Part shown: piece by piece, positions 18,318 through 27,711 of the stretch
Position numbering within the stretch: the first letter of the stretch is position 1
Layout of the letters: every line of letters starts with the position of its first letter
NCBI RefSeq assembly: GCF_025153525.1
Contig: NZ_JANZNR010000003.1
Span: forward strand, 434,001 to 498,000
DNA from: Psychroserpens sp. SPM9
GTDB lineage: Bacteria > Bacteroidota > Bacteroidia > Flavobacteriales > Flavobacteriaceae
Direction: 5' to 3'
Length of the DNA: 64,000 nucleotides
Position numbers and translations under genes: made by a program
The notes under the pieces: model-generated
What the model saw: only the letters and a program-made list of their open reading frames with translations
The model's database searches: none
Told to the model about the DNA's origin: nothing

Positions 18318-18368
18318 CGAAGTAAGTGCTTATAAAAGTCACTTAAATTTAATACTTAAAACATTATA

Positions 18369-19505
18369 ATGCGAATAGGAATTGTTTGTTATCCCACATT
18401 TGGAGGAAGTGGCGTTGTTGCTACAGAGTTAGGTTTAGAATTATCCAAACGTGGTCACGAAATCCATTTTATCACTTATAGTCAGCCTGTTAGATTAGAA
18501 CTACTCAGTAATAATGTTCATTACCATGAGGTTACCGTTCCTGAGTATCCTTTGTTTTTATATCAACCTTACGAATTGGCTTTGTCTAGCAAATTAGTTG
18601 ATATGGTAAAGCTTCATCAAATTGAAGTTCTGCATGTACATTATGCGATTCCTCATGCTTATGCCGCGTATATGGCTAAGAAAATGCTGCAGGAAGATGG
18701 GATTTATGTACCCATTGTTACCACGCTTCACGGTACAGATATCACGCTTGTTGGAAGTCATCCCTTTTACAAACCGGCAGTCACATTTAGTATTAACAAA
18801 TCTGATGCCGTAACGTCGGTATCTCAGAGTTTAAAGGACGATACTTTACGTTTGTTTGATATTAAGAAAGAGATTAATGTAGTGCCAAACTTTATCGATT
18901 TGGTGAAATATGAACCCCATTTTACAGATTGTCAGCGTGCAATGATGGCTACTGAAGAAGAAAAAATTATCACCCATATTAGTAACTTTAGATCGGTGAA
19001 GCAAATTCCAGATGTGATTAAGGTATTTTATAATATTCAGAAGGAAATTCCGGCGAAACTAATGATGGTAGGAGAAGGACCAGAACGCGAGCCAGCTGAG
19101 CAATTATGCAAGAAATTGGGAATTAGTAATAAAGTTGTTTTCTTCGGAAACAGTAATGAAATTGATAAAATTCTCTGTTTTAGTGATTTGTTTTTGTTGC
19201 CATCTTTAACCGAAAGTTTTGGCTTGTCTGCTTTAGAAGCTATGGCGTCAGGTGTTCCTGTGATTTCAAGTAATACAGGTGGAATTCCTGAAGTTAATGA
19301 GCATGGTTTTTCAGGGTATTTAAGTGAAATTAATGACGTAGAGGATATGTCTAAGAATGCACTTTATATATTATCTGACGATCAGCGATTATCAAAATTT
19401 AAATCTAATGCCAAAGCTGTCGCTCAAAAGTTCGGTATTCATAAAGTTGTACCACAATACGAAGCGATTTATGAAGATACTTTGAAAAAGTGTTTGATAT
19501 TGTAA
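18369..19505 (+). CDS. bshA: N-acetyl-alpha-D-glucosaminyl L-malate synthase BshA
   Basis: 378 residues, a GT4 glycosyltransferase with the diagnostic BshA start MRIGIVCYPTFGGSGVVATE. It transfers GlcNAc from UDP-GlcNAc to L-malate, the first step of bacillithiol synthesis. Other family motifs are HVHYAIPHAYAAYMAKKM, TTLHGTDITLVGSHPFYKP and the nucleotide-sugar binding ESFGLSALEAMASGVPVIS, whose two Glu residues bind the donor. Cytoplasmic. It starts 51 nt after the GH3/beta-lactamase fusion gene. bshB and bshC are not in the window. Confidence 0.95.
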   Translation: MRIGIVCYPTFGGSGVVATELGLELSKRGHEIHFITYSQPVRLELLSNNVHYHEVTVPEYPLFLYQPYELALSSKLVDMVKLHQIEVLHVHYAIPHAYAAYMAKKMLQEDGIYVPIVTTLHGTDITLVGSHPFYKPAVTFSINKSDAVTSVSQSLKDDTLRLFDIKKEINVVPNFIDLVKYEPHFTDCQRAMMATEEEKIITHISNFRSVKQIPDVIKVFYNIQKEIPAKLMMVGEGPEREPAEQLCKKLGISNKVVFFGNSNEIDKILCFSDLFLLPSLTESFGLSALEAMASGVPVISSNTGGIPEVNEHGFSGYLSEINDVEDMSKNALYILSDDQRLSKFKSNAKAVAQKFGIHKVVPQYEAIYEDTLKKCLIL

Positions 19506-19511
19506 CAGAGT

Positions 19512-20021
19512 TTAGAAGTCCATAATCCAATCGTCCAAAGTTTTGTCGCTGGAACCATGTAGGACAGAAATATCGCCTGTAGACTCAAACACAACGGCTT
19601 TAACTTCACTTAACTGTATCACATTAGCTTCACGTAGTTTTGCTTTTAAATCAGATTCTGTGACATGGCATTTTTTAAGACTGCCTTCGATGATTTTTCC
19701 GTCTTTCATGAGTAAAGTGGGTTTATTATCCATGAGCTTTCTAATACCTTTAAAACGTCTCCCATAAGCAACTGTCATTTGGATGACATACATAATTAGT
19801 AAACCTACGATACCCTGAAGTAAGGATACCGATTTGGAGATGATTACTGTGGCCATGATAGATCCGATAGCTACAGTCACTGCAAAATCAAAACTAGACA
19901 TTTTTGAAAAGCTTCGTTTTCCGCTGATTCGAGTTACAAGAACTAAAGCGATATAAATTCCAATTGCTGTTAAAATTATGGCTATTAAACTTTCCGACGT
20001 AATAGTAAACCAATCTTCCAT
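19512..20021 (-). CDS. DUF421 (YetF-like) membrane protein
   Basis: 169 residues. Three hydrophobic helices fill residues ~10-85 (LIAIILTAIGIYIALVLVTR, FDFAVTVAIGSIMATVI, LLQGIVGLLIMYVIQMTV). The cytoplasmic DUF421 domain follows: RKLMDNKPTLLMKDGKI, then an LKAKLREANVIQLSEVKAVV helix-strand and VFESTGDISVL. This is the YetF/YcaP arrangement. Molecular function is unknown. It is convergent with bshA (6 nt between stops) and transcribed away from the Cys-rich protein gene. Confidence 0.88.
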   Translation of the reverse strand: MEDWFTITSESLIAIILTAIGIYIALVLVTRISGKRSFSKMSSFDFAVTVAIGSIMATVIISKSVSLLQGIVGLLIMYVIQMTVAYGRRFKGIRKLMDNKPTLLMKDGKIIEGSLKKCHVTESDLKAKLREANVIQLSEVKAVVFESTGDISVLHGSSDKTLDDWIMDF

Positions 20022-20260
20022 GTCTGTATTTAATTTTAATTTGTTGTATTAGACCATTAAATATACTGTAATTAAAATGTTTCTGTTGTAATTTATGTGA
20101 TAGAGGTTATTTTTTATGCGTTAGAATTAATAATGCTACTTTTCGCATCAACATTCTTCATAATATGGTTTACTGAGACTCCTCAGAATAGTTTTAATAA
20201 GCATCAATAAATTCGTTACTTCCATGAAATGAGTTAATGTTTTTAGTGTTCGCATTATTA

Positions 20261-20280
20261 AAGTGAGTCAAATTTCACTT
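20261..20280. promoter_or_regulatory. Inverted repeat upstream of the Cys-rich metal-binding gene
   Basis: Perfect 6-bp inverted repeat AAGTGA ... TCACTT with an 8-bp spacer, ending 33 bp before the ATG at 20314. The position suits an operator. It lies in the ~290-bp divergent region 20022-20313, where I see no gene. A second short inverted repeat, CTGAG/CTCAG, is near 20175-20187. The regulator is unknown. Confidence 0.35.
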
Positions 20281-20313
20281 ACTTTCTACATTATTAATCA
20301 AATCCTTAGAATT

Positions 20314-20631
20314 ATGAATATTACATATGAATCTTGTATTGAAGCGTGTCAAACTTGTTTGGTAGAATGTCAAAATTGCTTATCTGAAATGGCTGGTAAA
20401 ACGAGTATGAATGATTGTCCGAAATGTTGTATTCAATGTGTCGATGCATGTTATATCTGCATTAAAATGATGGCGTGTGATAGCGCGTTTGTAAAACAAT
20501 ATGCACTTCTTTGTGCCGAAATATGTGATTATTGTGCCGATCACTGTGAGGCTCATGATCATGATCATTGTAAAGCTTGTGCAGCGTCATGTCGTAAATG
20601 TGCTGAAGAATGTCGAAAAATCGCAGCATAA
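20314..20631 (+). CDS. Four-helix-bundle Cys-rich copper-binding protein (Csp/DUF326-like)
   Basis: 105 residues from the ATG at 20314 (MNITYESCIEACQTCLVECQ); a longer in-frame start at 20263 would add a non-conserved leader. It contains 21 cysteines, mostly in CxxxC and CxxC spacing facing one side of predicted helices, plus a CEAHDHDHCKAC His cluster. This is the pattern of copper-storage protein Csp and DUF326 proteins, which load many Cu(I) ions inside a four-helix bundle. No signal peptide, so a cytosolic (Csp3-like) role is expected. Copper is inferred from the family and not shown by the sequence. Confidence 0.87.
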   Translation: MNITYESCIEACQTCLVECQNCLSEMAGKTSMNDCPKCCIQCVDACYICIKMMACDSAFVKQYALLCAEICDYCADHCEAHDHDHCKACAASCRKCAEECRKIAA

Positions 20632-20686
20632 ACTACAGTTATCCATTTCTATTTAGCAACTTTCATTAACGATTATAAAATCACAT

Positions 20687-22213
20687 ATGGCAATTTTAGG
20701 TAATATTATTAAAAGTTTTATTCAGTTAAAAGATACCTTTTCTTCAGAAATAGAACACACTAAAGCTCAAGAAGAGGTTTTAAAACACTTGTTGGAAAAG
20801 GCTAAAGACACCCAATTTGGGATGCATTATAAATTTCAGGATATCCTTGACGCTGATAATAGTGCTGAAGCATTTGCTGAAACTGTACCTTATTTTGACT
20901 ATACTAAAATTAATGAGGAATGGTGGTATAAACTCCATGAAGGAGATACCGATGTCACTTGGCCTGGTAATCCTTCGTATTTTGCACTGAGTTCTGGTAC
21001 AACAGGAACCACTAGTAAGCGGATTCCTGTGACAGATGAAATGATTGAAGCTATCAGACAAGCTGGAATTAAGCAAGTATTTGCCTTAAACAACTATGAT
21101 TTACCAGCCGATTTTTTCGAAAAAGAGATTATGATGTTGGGAAGTTCAACCGATTTGAATGAAAAAGACAACCATCTGGAAGGTGAAATAAGTGGGATAA
21201 GCGCCAGTAACATTCCGTCGTGGTTTAAAGGCTATTACAAACCAGGTGAAGATATTGCCAAAATTGATGATTGGGATAATAGAGTACAACGTATTGCAGA
21301 ACGTGCAAAAGACTGGGATATTGGTGCTTTGAGTGGTATTCCTTCATGGATTGAACTGATGCTGCAAAAAGTAATCGATCACCATAAAGTTGATAATATT
21401 CACGATATATGGCCTAATCTTCAAGTATATACTTCCGGAGGTGTAGCCTTTGGTCCGTATGAAAAGAGTTTTAAAGCCCTTATGGGGAAACCTGTAACAG
21501 TTATTGACACCTATTTAGCGTCTGAAGGTTATATTGCTACTCAAGTGCGACCAGAAACCGATGCCATGCAACTTAACACGAATAATGGTATCTATTTTGA
21601 ATTTGTTCCTTTTCAGCCAGAATATATCAATCAAGATGGTTCTTTAAAAAATGAGGCACCTTCATTGACATTAAAAGATGTAGAATTAGATCAGGATTAT
21701 GTCCTTATCATAAGTACCGTTAGTGGTGCATGGCGTTATTTGATTGGAGATACCATAGAGTTTACAAATATTGAACGTGCGGAAATTAAAATTACAGGTC
21801 GTACAAAATTCTTTTTGAATACTGTAGGTTCACAGCTCTCAGTCAATAAAATGGATGCTGCATTAAGAGATTTGGAAACACAATTTGATACCACAATACC
21901 AGAATATACCATTTGTGCACATAGGGCAGAAGATGGAGAGTTTTATCACTGTTGGTATTTGGGTTCTGAATTAAAAAATGCTGATGAAACTGAAATTGCC
22001 AAAGCCTTAGATACCTCATTAAAAGCAGCAAATAAAAATTATAAAGTTGCACGAAGCAAAGCTTTAAAAGGTGTGAAGGTCAAAGTTGTAGCACCAGAAA
22101 AATTTTATGACTGGAATGCCAGAAATAAGAAGAAGGGCGGACAAGTAAAAATGGAACGTGTGATGGGCGAGGAAAAATTTGAAGCGTGGGAAACCTTTAT
22201 TTCTCAAGCTTAA
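20687..22213 (+). CDS. GH3 auxin-responsive promoter family acyl-adenylate enzyme
   Basis: 508 residues. The N-terminal half has the adenylate-forming signature YFALSSGTTGTTSKRIPVT. Further motifs are LQVYTSGGVAFGPYEKSF, IDTYLASEGYIA, GAWRYLIGDTIEFT, and a C-terminal GGQVKMERVMGEEKF region. GH3 proteins in plants couple acyl acids such as auxin or jasmonate to amino acids through an acyl-AMP. Bacterial members are common in Bacteroidota and their substrates are unknown. Cytoplasmic. Its 3' end overlaps the convergent metalloprotease gene by 4 nt. Confidence 0.92.
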   Translation: MAILGNIIKSFIQLKDTFSSEIEHTKAQEEVLKHLLEKAKDTQFGMHYKFQDILDADNSAEAFAETVPYFDYTKINEEWWYKLHEGDTDVTWPGNPSYFALSSGTTGTTSKRIPVTDEMIEAIRQAGIKQVFALNNYDLPADFFEKEIMMLGSSTDLNEKDNHLEGEISGISASNIPSWFKGYYKPGEDIAKIDDWDNRVQRIAERAKDWDIGALSGIPSWIELMLQKVIDHHKVDNIHDIWPNLQVYTSGGVAFGPYEKSFKALMGKPVTVIDTYLASEGYIATQVRPETDAMQLNTNNGIYFEFVPFQPEYINQDGSLKNEAPSLTLKDVELDQDYVLIISTVSGAWRYLIGDTIEFTNIERAEIKITGRTKFFLNTVGSQLSVNKMDAALRDLETQFDTTIPEYTICAHRAEDGEFYHCWYLGSELKNADETEIAKALDTSLKAANKNYKVARSKALKGVKVKVVAPEKFYDWNARNKKKGGQVKMERVMGEEKFEAWETFISQA

Positions 22214-22818
22214 TCTTGTGAGGTTTCCGTGTTGCGTTGATTCACCAACTCCATAATCTCTTCAGGGGAAAGATAATATTTCTTAATACGATCCTTATAA
22301 GAAGTGGTAATTTGAGCATGATTTAATATGAAGTCCTTAGTTTTTAAAATATAATCTTCCATGCCATGAAATACAGCAAAGGTGTCTGCTGCACGTTCAG
22401 CTTCTACAATATGATTTTCTGAAAGCAAATATTTAATGCCGAACCAAATCAGGTTGAGCTTACTTCGGTCTTGATAGTCGATGATATGTCCAAGTTCATG
22501 ACCAATCCAACCGATTAATATTTCCGAAGGAATATCTCTGGTACGAAACTCTTTATCAGAAATTTTGAAGGTTTCACTAATCAAAATTACAAATCTTCTA
22601 TTGTTTTTACTTCTGAAAAAACTCCCAAAAGTTGGTCGCGCTTGCATAGTCGATTTCTTAATATTTTTCTTGAATTTAAATTCAATCGGAACGCTGTCTA
22701 ATTGAGGGAAATAAGATAAAGCAGATTTGGCTTCAGTTTGTATGGAATCTGGTATGATATGTTGTGCATTCATTTGAAAGCTTTGTATTAAGATTAAAAA
22801 AGTTACGACCTGTTTCAT
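22210..22818 (-). CDS. Exported HExxH metalloprotease-like protein
   Basis: 202 residues with a short N-terminal signal (MKQVVTFLILIQSFQMNAQ). A gluzincin-type zinc site is visible: IGHELGHIIDY (His107, Glu108, His111) followed ~28 residues later by EAERAAD, which can supply the third ligand. The C-terminal ~60 residues are helical and polar. It is too short for a typical M48 membrane protease and I cannot name the family. Probably a periplasmic or lipid-facing peptidase. Convergent with the GH3-family gene. Confidence 0.75.
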   Translation of the reverse strand: MKQVVTFLILIQSFQMNAQHIIPDSIQTEAKSALSYFPQLDSVPIEFKFKKNIKKSTMQARPTFGSFFRSKNNRRFVILISETFKISDKEFRTRDIPSEILIGWIGHELGHIIDYQDRSKLNLIWFGIKYLLSENHIVEAERAADTFAVFHGMEDYILKTKDFILNHAQITTSYKDRIKKYYLSPEEIMELVNQRNTETSQD

Positions 22819-22976
22819 GAGGATACAGTATAAACATTGTTTATGTGTGACATTGTAAGAAATGAGAAAATTATTGACGCTTATAAAAATAACTGAAAAA
22901 TTACAACATATGTTTGAATTTTAGCGACATTATTTAGTAATATTTACGATATTTGTACTATAAATTAATCCTACTT

Positions 22977-24239
22977 ATGTCTTTTGAACGTACCCAAGAA
23001 AAATTAAAAATTTTAGCCGATGCTGCAAAGTATGATGTCTCCTGTTCTTCAAGCGGAAGCCAACGAACCAATAAAAATAAAGGACTTGGTGATGCCACAG
23101 GAATGGGAATTTGTCATTCTTATACTGAAGATGGTCGCTGTGTATCCTTACTCAAAATTCTTTTAACCAACTATTGCATTTTTGATTGTGCTTATTGTGT
23201 GACTCGAAAAAGTAATGATATTAAACGAGCTGCATTTAAAGTTCAGGAAGTGGTCGATTTAACCATTAATTTCTACAGACGAAATTATATTGAAGGGCTA
23301 TTTTTAAGTTCGGGTATATTTAAAAGTGCCGATTACACCATGGAACGTCTGGTGGCTGTTGCTAAAAAATTGCGCTTGGAAGAGAATTTTAACGGATATA
23401 TACATTTGAAATCAATTCCGGGTGCTTCAGATGAATTGATGCGAGAAGCCGGTTTATATGCAGACCGACTTAGCGTCAATATTGAAATTCCTACAACATC
23501 AGGATTAAAAAAATTAGCACCAGATAAAAAGCGTGAAGATTTTATCAAGCCGATGGTGAAAGTGAAAAATGAAATCATTCAATATAAATCGGAAAGGAAG
23601 ATTATAAAAAACACGCCAAAGTACGCACCAGCTGGTCAAAGTACTCAAATGATTATTGGTGCTAGTGGAGAGAATGATTTTCAAATTATGCAAACCTCAA
23701 ATCATTTTTATAACACCTATAATTTGAAGCGTGTATATTATTCTGGCTACGTACCTATAAGCTATGATGATCGCTTACCTCAAATAGGAAGTGCTGTTCC
23801 TATGATGCGCGAAAACAGATTGTATCAAACCGATTGGCTGATGCGTTTTTATGGTTTTGATGTGAGTGAAATTCTAAATGCTAAGCATCAACATTTAGAT
23901 TTAGATGTTGATCCAAAATTGAGCTGGGCACTTAGAAATTTGCACGAATTTCCTGTAGATGTGAATACAGCAGACAAGCGCATGTTGGCTAGAATTCCGG
24001 GTTTAGGAATGAAGTCAGTGTATAAGATTTTAAATGCACGTCGCTTTAGAAGATTAAACTGGGAGCATCTTAAAAAAATAGGTATTGCATTAAACAGAGC
24101 ACAGTACTTTATGATCTGTGACAGCAATCAGTTTGAGCGTAGGGATTTGTCTCCTGAAAAAATTAAAGGATTGATTCTACAAAACTCTACGAGTAAGTAC
24201 AGCAAATCATTAAGTAACCAATTAAGCTTATTCGGATAA
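22977..24239 (+). CDS. Putative DNA modification/repair radical SAM protein (TIGR03916-like) with HhH domain
   Basis: 420 residues from the ATG at 22977; an in-frame TTG at 22953 adds an implausible hydrophobic leader. The radical SAM cluster motif is Cys67-x3-Cys71-x2-Cys74 (NYCIFDCAYC), preceded by a conserved N-terminus (LADAAKYDVSCSSSGS). The C-terminal ~80 residues contain helix-hairpin-helix motifs (VNTADKRMLARIPGLGMKSV, LKKIGIALNRAQYFM) that suggest DNA binding. It forms a one-base-spaced pair with the DUF4130/TIGR03915-type gene, as in many bacteria. The reaction is not known. Confidence 0.91.
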   Translation: MSFERTQEKLKILADAAKYDVSCSSSGSQRTNKNKGLGDATGMGICHSYTEDGRCVSLLKILLTNYCIFDCAYCVTRKSNDIKRAAFKVQEVVDLTINFYRRNYIEGLFLSSGIFKSADYTMERLVAVAKKLRLEENFNGYIHLKSIPGASDELMREAGLYADRLSVNIEIPTTSGLKKLAPDKKREDFIKPMVKVKNEIIQYKSERKIIKNTPKYAPAGQSTQMIIGASGENDFQIMQTSNHFYNTYNLKRVYYSGYVPISYDDRLPQIGSAVPMMRENRLYQTDWLMRFYGFDVSEILNAKHQHLDLDVDPKLSWALRNLHEFPVDVNTADKRMLARIPGLGMKSVYKILNARRFRRLNWEHLKKIGIALNRAQYFMICDSNQFERRDLSPEKIKGLILQNSTSKYSKSLSNQLSLFG

Positions 24240-24240
24240 A

Positions 24241-25014
24241 ATGCACAATCGAAACTTAATTTATGATGGCACTTTTGATGGGTTTTTAAGCACAGTCTTT
24301 TATGTGTTTGAGCAACAAATAGATGCTGTGACAATTCAAAGTGAATCTGACGTGCAACACGGATTGTTTTCTGAAAATGAAACTATAATCACAGATGAAA
24401 AAAAAGCCAATCGTGTTTGGAAAGGTTTAAAAAACAAAGTGTCTAAATTTGGGCATTATCAATTGTATTATGCCTTTTTAAGCGAACAAGCTGGTGTTGA
24501 AAATCTATTACTGGATTTTATAAAGTACGTTTTTTCAACCGACTTAAAAGTTGATAAAGACTTTTCACATCCTTCCGTTTTGAAAATAGCACAAATTGCC
24601 AAAATGGTTGGTCGTGAAAAGCATCGAATGGAAGCGTTTGTGAGATTCAGACTAACAAAGGATGTGATTTATTTTGCAAGTATAGAACCCGATTTTAATG
24701 TATTACCTCTAATTTCAAAGCATTTTAAACGGCGTTATGCTGATCAAAAATGGTTGATTTATGATATCAAACGTCAGTATGGTCTCTTTTATGACCTACA
24801 GAAGGTAGATATTATCGCTATGGAATTTCCTTCAAATTTCGATTTTACTAAAACGAATGTGGACTACTTTGATCAACAGGAATTTGAATTTCAGAAACTG
24901 TGGCAAGATTATTTTAAAAGTACCAATATTGAATCACGAAAAAATATGAAACTCCATATTCGACATGTGCCTAAACGTTATTGGAAATATTTAAGTGAAA
25001 AACAACCTTATTAA
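24241..25014 (+). CDS. TIGR03915/DUF4130-type DNA metabolism protein
   Basis: 257 residues, soluble. The start matches the family (YDGTFDGFLSTVFYVFEQ); further conserved parts are VGREKHRMEAFVRFRLTKD, FNVLPLISKHFKRRYADQKW and IYDIKRQYGLFYD. It starts one base after the radical SAM gene. The two families co-occur strictly enough that they are thought to work as one DNA repair or modification system. In some bacteria this family is fused to a uracil-DNA-glycosylase-like domain, which is absent here. Stops of this and the next, convergent gene are adjacent bases. Confidence 0.89.
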   Translation: MHNRNLIYDGTFDGFLSTVFYVFEQQIDAVTIQSESDVQHGLFSENETIITDEKKANRVWKGLKNKVSKFGHYQLYYAFLSEQAGVENLLLDFIKYVFSTDLKVDKDFSHPSVLKIAQIAKMVGREKHRMEAFVRFRLTKDVIYFASIEPDFNVLPLISKHFKRRYADQKWLIYDIKRQYGLFYDLQKVDIIAMEFPSNFDFTKTNVDYFDQQEFEFQKLWQDYFKSTNIESRKNMKLHIRHVPKRYWKYLSEKQPY

Positions 25015-26727
25015 TTAACGTCCTAATCGAGTTACATAAGCTTTAGCCCAGTCCTTAATTCTCGGTCCGAAACATTCTAAAATAGCATCAACACCAATCA
25101 CACTACCTTTAGATAATCGACCTAAAACTGCTATTGGGATGTCTTCGTCATTTTCTTCAGTTACAACATAGGCATCTGGATTTGTATCTATACCCAACTT
25201 TGAGTGGATGGGCTCGATTAAATCATTGTGAATGAGATTAGTGATTATGGGAGTAGTGACTTCCAAAAGTTTAGGTGCATCTAAAACACTGTTAATCATG
25301 ATGTCTATTTGTACTGTTTGTTGTTGTGCATTTTCTAATTGCCATCCCATATTATTAAGTTCGATATCTGGATCATTAACATAATCCAAACTAAGAATAT
25401 TGGCATCTACCAACGCCAGAATTTGTTGCATACTTTCTACTGGTGGTCCGTAAGAAAACCGTTTACTTTCCTCATCAAGCGCAATGACTTTTTCAATAAT
25501 AGCTTCGTCTAATTGGGCGTGAGAAAATGACTTGTATAGGGTTGGCTGACAATGTCTCCAGACTTGACCAATGCAGTAATCAAGACTAATTGTCGTTAAT
25601 CCTGAAGCCATTTGTATATAAGATTTAATGGTATTGTATGTTGAACTGTTATCTTGAAAAAGGTCGTGTTTCGTTTCAGAATCATCTAACCATTTAAAAA
25701 CTAAGCTTTCGATTTGTTTTTGATTTAAATCATGATTCATCGCTTCAAACTTAAGTTCAGTGAAAACCCTAGCAGTTATTTTAGAAATAGGTATGGTTAA
25801 AAAATCAAGGGAACTCACCTTAATTTGAGTCCGTGATACAGCTTCTAGTTCCGTTTTAAAATAATTCAGTTCTTCATCTGTAGGTTTGAACCAATCATCT
25901 ATATGCTTGTTTAACGGTTTGGGAGCCATTGGTAGGCCGTCTAACGAAAATGGAATTAATTTGAGGGGCTGTGCTTCGTTACTAATATATTGTGTTTTAA
26001 AAGTTGAAGGGTCTGTAACTTTAAATGTTCCAAACGAATTGGTGACCAGATCACGCATTACATCAATCATTGCTAAACCAAAACCTCGTATTCCAATGTT
26101 GATATGCTTTTGATTTTTAACGCTTTCAAATTGAGATAATGGATAGCAGTCTTCAAAAACGCTTATGTTTTGATGAGCATGAGCATGCGCTTTCCATTTT
26201 TTAATCTGCTTTGATAATTGAGTAGGTTGATGACCAATTGTAATTAAAGCATCATCACAAATGTAGCTGCTGTCTTTGGTGAAAATTTGAAGTTGCTTTT
26301 CCTTAAATTCAATACGTTCAACTTTAGAATTAATGAGTTGAAAACCTTCAGGGTCAAGTGATTTGGTAAGGGATTCATATCGTTCATGAAAGTAGTGTCC
26401 CAATTGTTTTCTCGGAGGAAACGTATCAGGTGCTTGATCACTCTGTACGAAATGTACCCATTCATGATAGGAAGGAAACGTTTCAATTATACGATCTCGA
26501 TAGTGAATTTCTGGTCGGCCTTCTAAATTTTTTAAAGCTCTTTCACTAATGTTTGTCCAATTAGCATCAGATTGATCTGTATACCAAACTTGTCCGGCAC
26601 CAGGTTCATGGCAAGGTTCAAAAGCTAATATCTGAATGTGCTTGTTAGCTTTAGAAAGGTTCATTATAAGATTTTCTAAAGCATGTAATCCGCGAGGGCC
26701 AATTCCAATTATAGCTAAGGTTGTCAT
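25015..26727 (-). CDS. FAD/NAD(P)-binding protein (NAD_binding_9 type)
   Basis: 570 residues. The N-terminal Rossmann motif LAIIGIGPRGLHALENLI and FEPCHEPGAGQVW, with a second nucleotide-binding pattern INIGIRGFGLAMIDVMRDL near residue 205, mark a two-dinucleotide flavoprotein of the PF13454 type. These resemble the N-hydroxylating/monooxygenase-like flavoproteins; substrate unknown. The C-terminal half is helical with no extra cofactor motif that I recognise. Cytoplasmic. Upstream is a 95-bp gap to the DUF1853 gene on the same strand. Confidence 0.85.
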   Translation of the reverse strand: MTTLAIIGIGPRGLHALENLIMNLSKANKHIQILAFEPCHEPGAGQVWYTDQSDANWTNISERALKNLEGRPEIHYRDRIIETFPSYHEWVHFVQSDQAPDTFPPRKQLGHYFHERYESLTKSLDPEGFQLINSKVERIEFKEKQLQIFTKDSSYICDDALITIGHQPTQLSKQIKKWKAHAHAHQNISVFEDCYPLSQFESVKNQKHINIGIRGFGLAMIDVMRDLVTNSFGTFKVTDPSTFKTQYISNEAQPLKLIPFSLDGLPMAPKPLNKHIDDWFKPTDEELNYFKTELEAVSRTQIKVSSLDFLTIPISKITARVFTELKFEAMNHDLNQKQIESLVFKWLDDSETKHDLFQDNSSTYNTIKSYIQMASGLTTISLDYCIGQVWRHCQPTLYKSFSHAQLDEAIIEKVIALDEESKRFSYGPPVESMQQILALVDANILSLDYVNDPDIELNNMGWQLENAQQQTVQIDIMINSVLDAPKLLEVTTPIITNLIHNDLIEPIHSKLGIDTNPDAYVVTEENDEDIPIAVLGRLSKGSVIGVDAILECFGPRIKDWAKAYVTRLGR

Positions 26728-26822
26728 AGTAGAAGTTTAGTTTACAAACAAATCTAATACTTATCACGCATGTTAATTAACTGTAATGCTAGATTTAAGC
26801 GTGTTTATAAGAATTTGAAGTT

Positions 26823-27635
26823 TTACCACCACACCAAAAAGCCTTTAGATACTGTACCGTTTTCAGTTTTTATCCAAAATAAAGGGGATTGTTGTTGTTC
26901 TAAAAATGTATGCGAATCCAGAATAAAATTAGCATAATTCAACCAATCAACATCAGTTTGCGGTTCTAAAAACCAATCCAATTTATTTGGTATATAGAAT
27001 TCGCAGGCTTTAAAATGTTCTAGTTGCTTGGTATGTATATAAAAGCCACAAACACAATCTTGATTGAGCTGTTCAAAATGAATCTCTTGCTGATAAGGCA
27101 CAAAAAGTTGTGCTTTAAATAAGACTCGTTGTTCAAAATGATAATCGTTTAGGCCTAAAAGTTTTAATGCCGATTGACAATCGCTTGAATAGAGTAGAGG
27201 CAACTGTTTTTTTGTGAGTTTGGTGAGTTTTTCTTTGAGACTGTCTTTTCGGTTGGGGCCAATCCATTGGTCTGTTTCTGAAGTACCTAAACTGGCATCA
27301 TACACATAAAATTTATAGATAATTTCCAGATGAATTGGTTGGTTATCAATAAGTAGCAAGGCATCCAATTCGCCCAGAGTATGTTTCTCCCTTTGGATTT
27401 GAATATTTTCAGCTAATAATTGTATGGATTCATATGCATCCATCTGATTGAACGCAAATTGTTCCGCTAATTGACCAAGTCGGAGTCGTCGCTTCAGTTT
27501 CCGAAGAAAAACCAAAGATGTTTCATTGGGCAATTGGAGTTGTTTGAGATCATATACAGCACCATTTTTCCAAAGTAAATGGGTATTGCAATAGGCTTGA
27601 TATAGCCGTTGAATATGTTTTGAATCGATTTCCAT
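26823..27635 (-). CDS. DUF1853 family protein
   Basis: 270 residues, soluble. DUF1853 features are RLGQLAEQFAFNQM near 73-86, EKHTLGELDALLLID, HLEIIYKFYVYD and WIGPNRKDSLKEKLTKLTKK. The GELD ... HLEIxxKFY pattern resembles the acidic/lysine core of PD-(D/E)xK nucleases (Glu-Asp on one strand, Glu-x-Lys on the next), so a nuclease fold is possible, but activity is unproven. Divergent from the helicase gene across 76 bp. Confidence 0.85.
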   Translation of the reverse strand: MEIDSKHIQRLYQAYCNTHLLWKNGAVYDLKQLQLPNETSLVFLRKLKRRLRLGQLAEQFAFNQMDAYESIQLLAENIQIQREKHTLGELDALLLIDNQPIHLEIIYKFYVYDASLGTSETDQWIGPNRKDSLKEKLTKLTKKQLPLLYSSDCQSALKLLGLNDYHFEQRVLFKAQLFVPYQQEIHFEQLNQDCVCGFYIHTKQLEHFKACEFYIPNKLDWFLEPQTDVDWLNYANFILDSHTFLEQQQSPLFWIKTENGTVSKGFLVWW

Positions 27636-27684
27636 TTCAGTTCGAAATTACGAATATTAATTCTGAAAGCTAGCAGAATAACAA

Positions 27685-27692
27685 TACCTTTG
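27685..27692 (+). promoter_or_regulatory. Promoter -7 element (TACCTTTG) of the helicase gene
   Basis: Exact match to the Bacteroidota -7 consensus TAnnTTTG, 19 bp before the ATG at 27712. The -33 TTG is not clear. The expected transcript would start near 27698 and have a leader of about 14 nt. Confidence 0.5.
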
Positions 27693-27711
27693 CAGACAAT
27701 TATAATTGATT

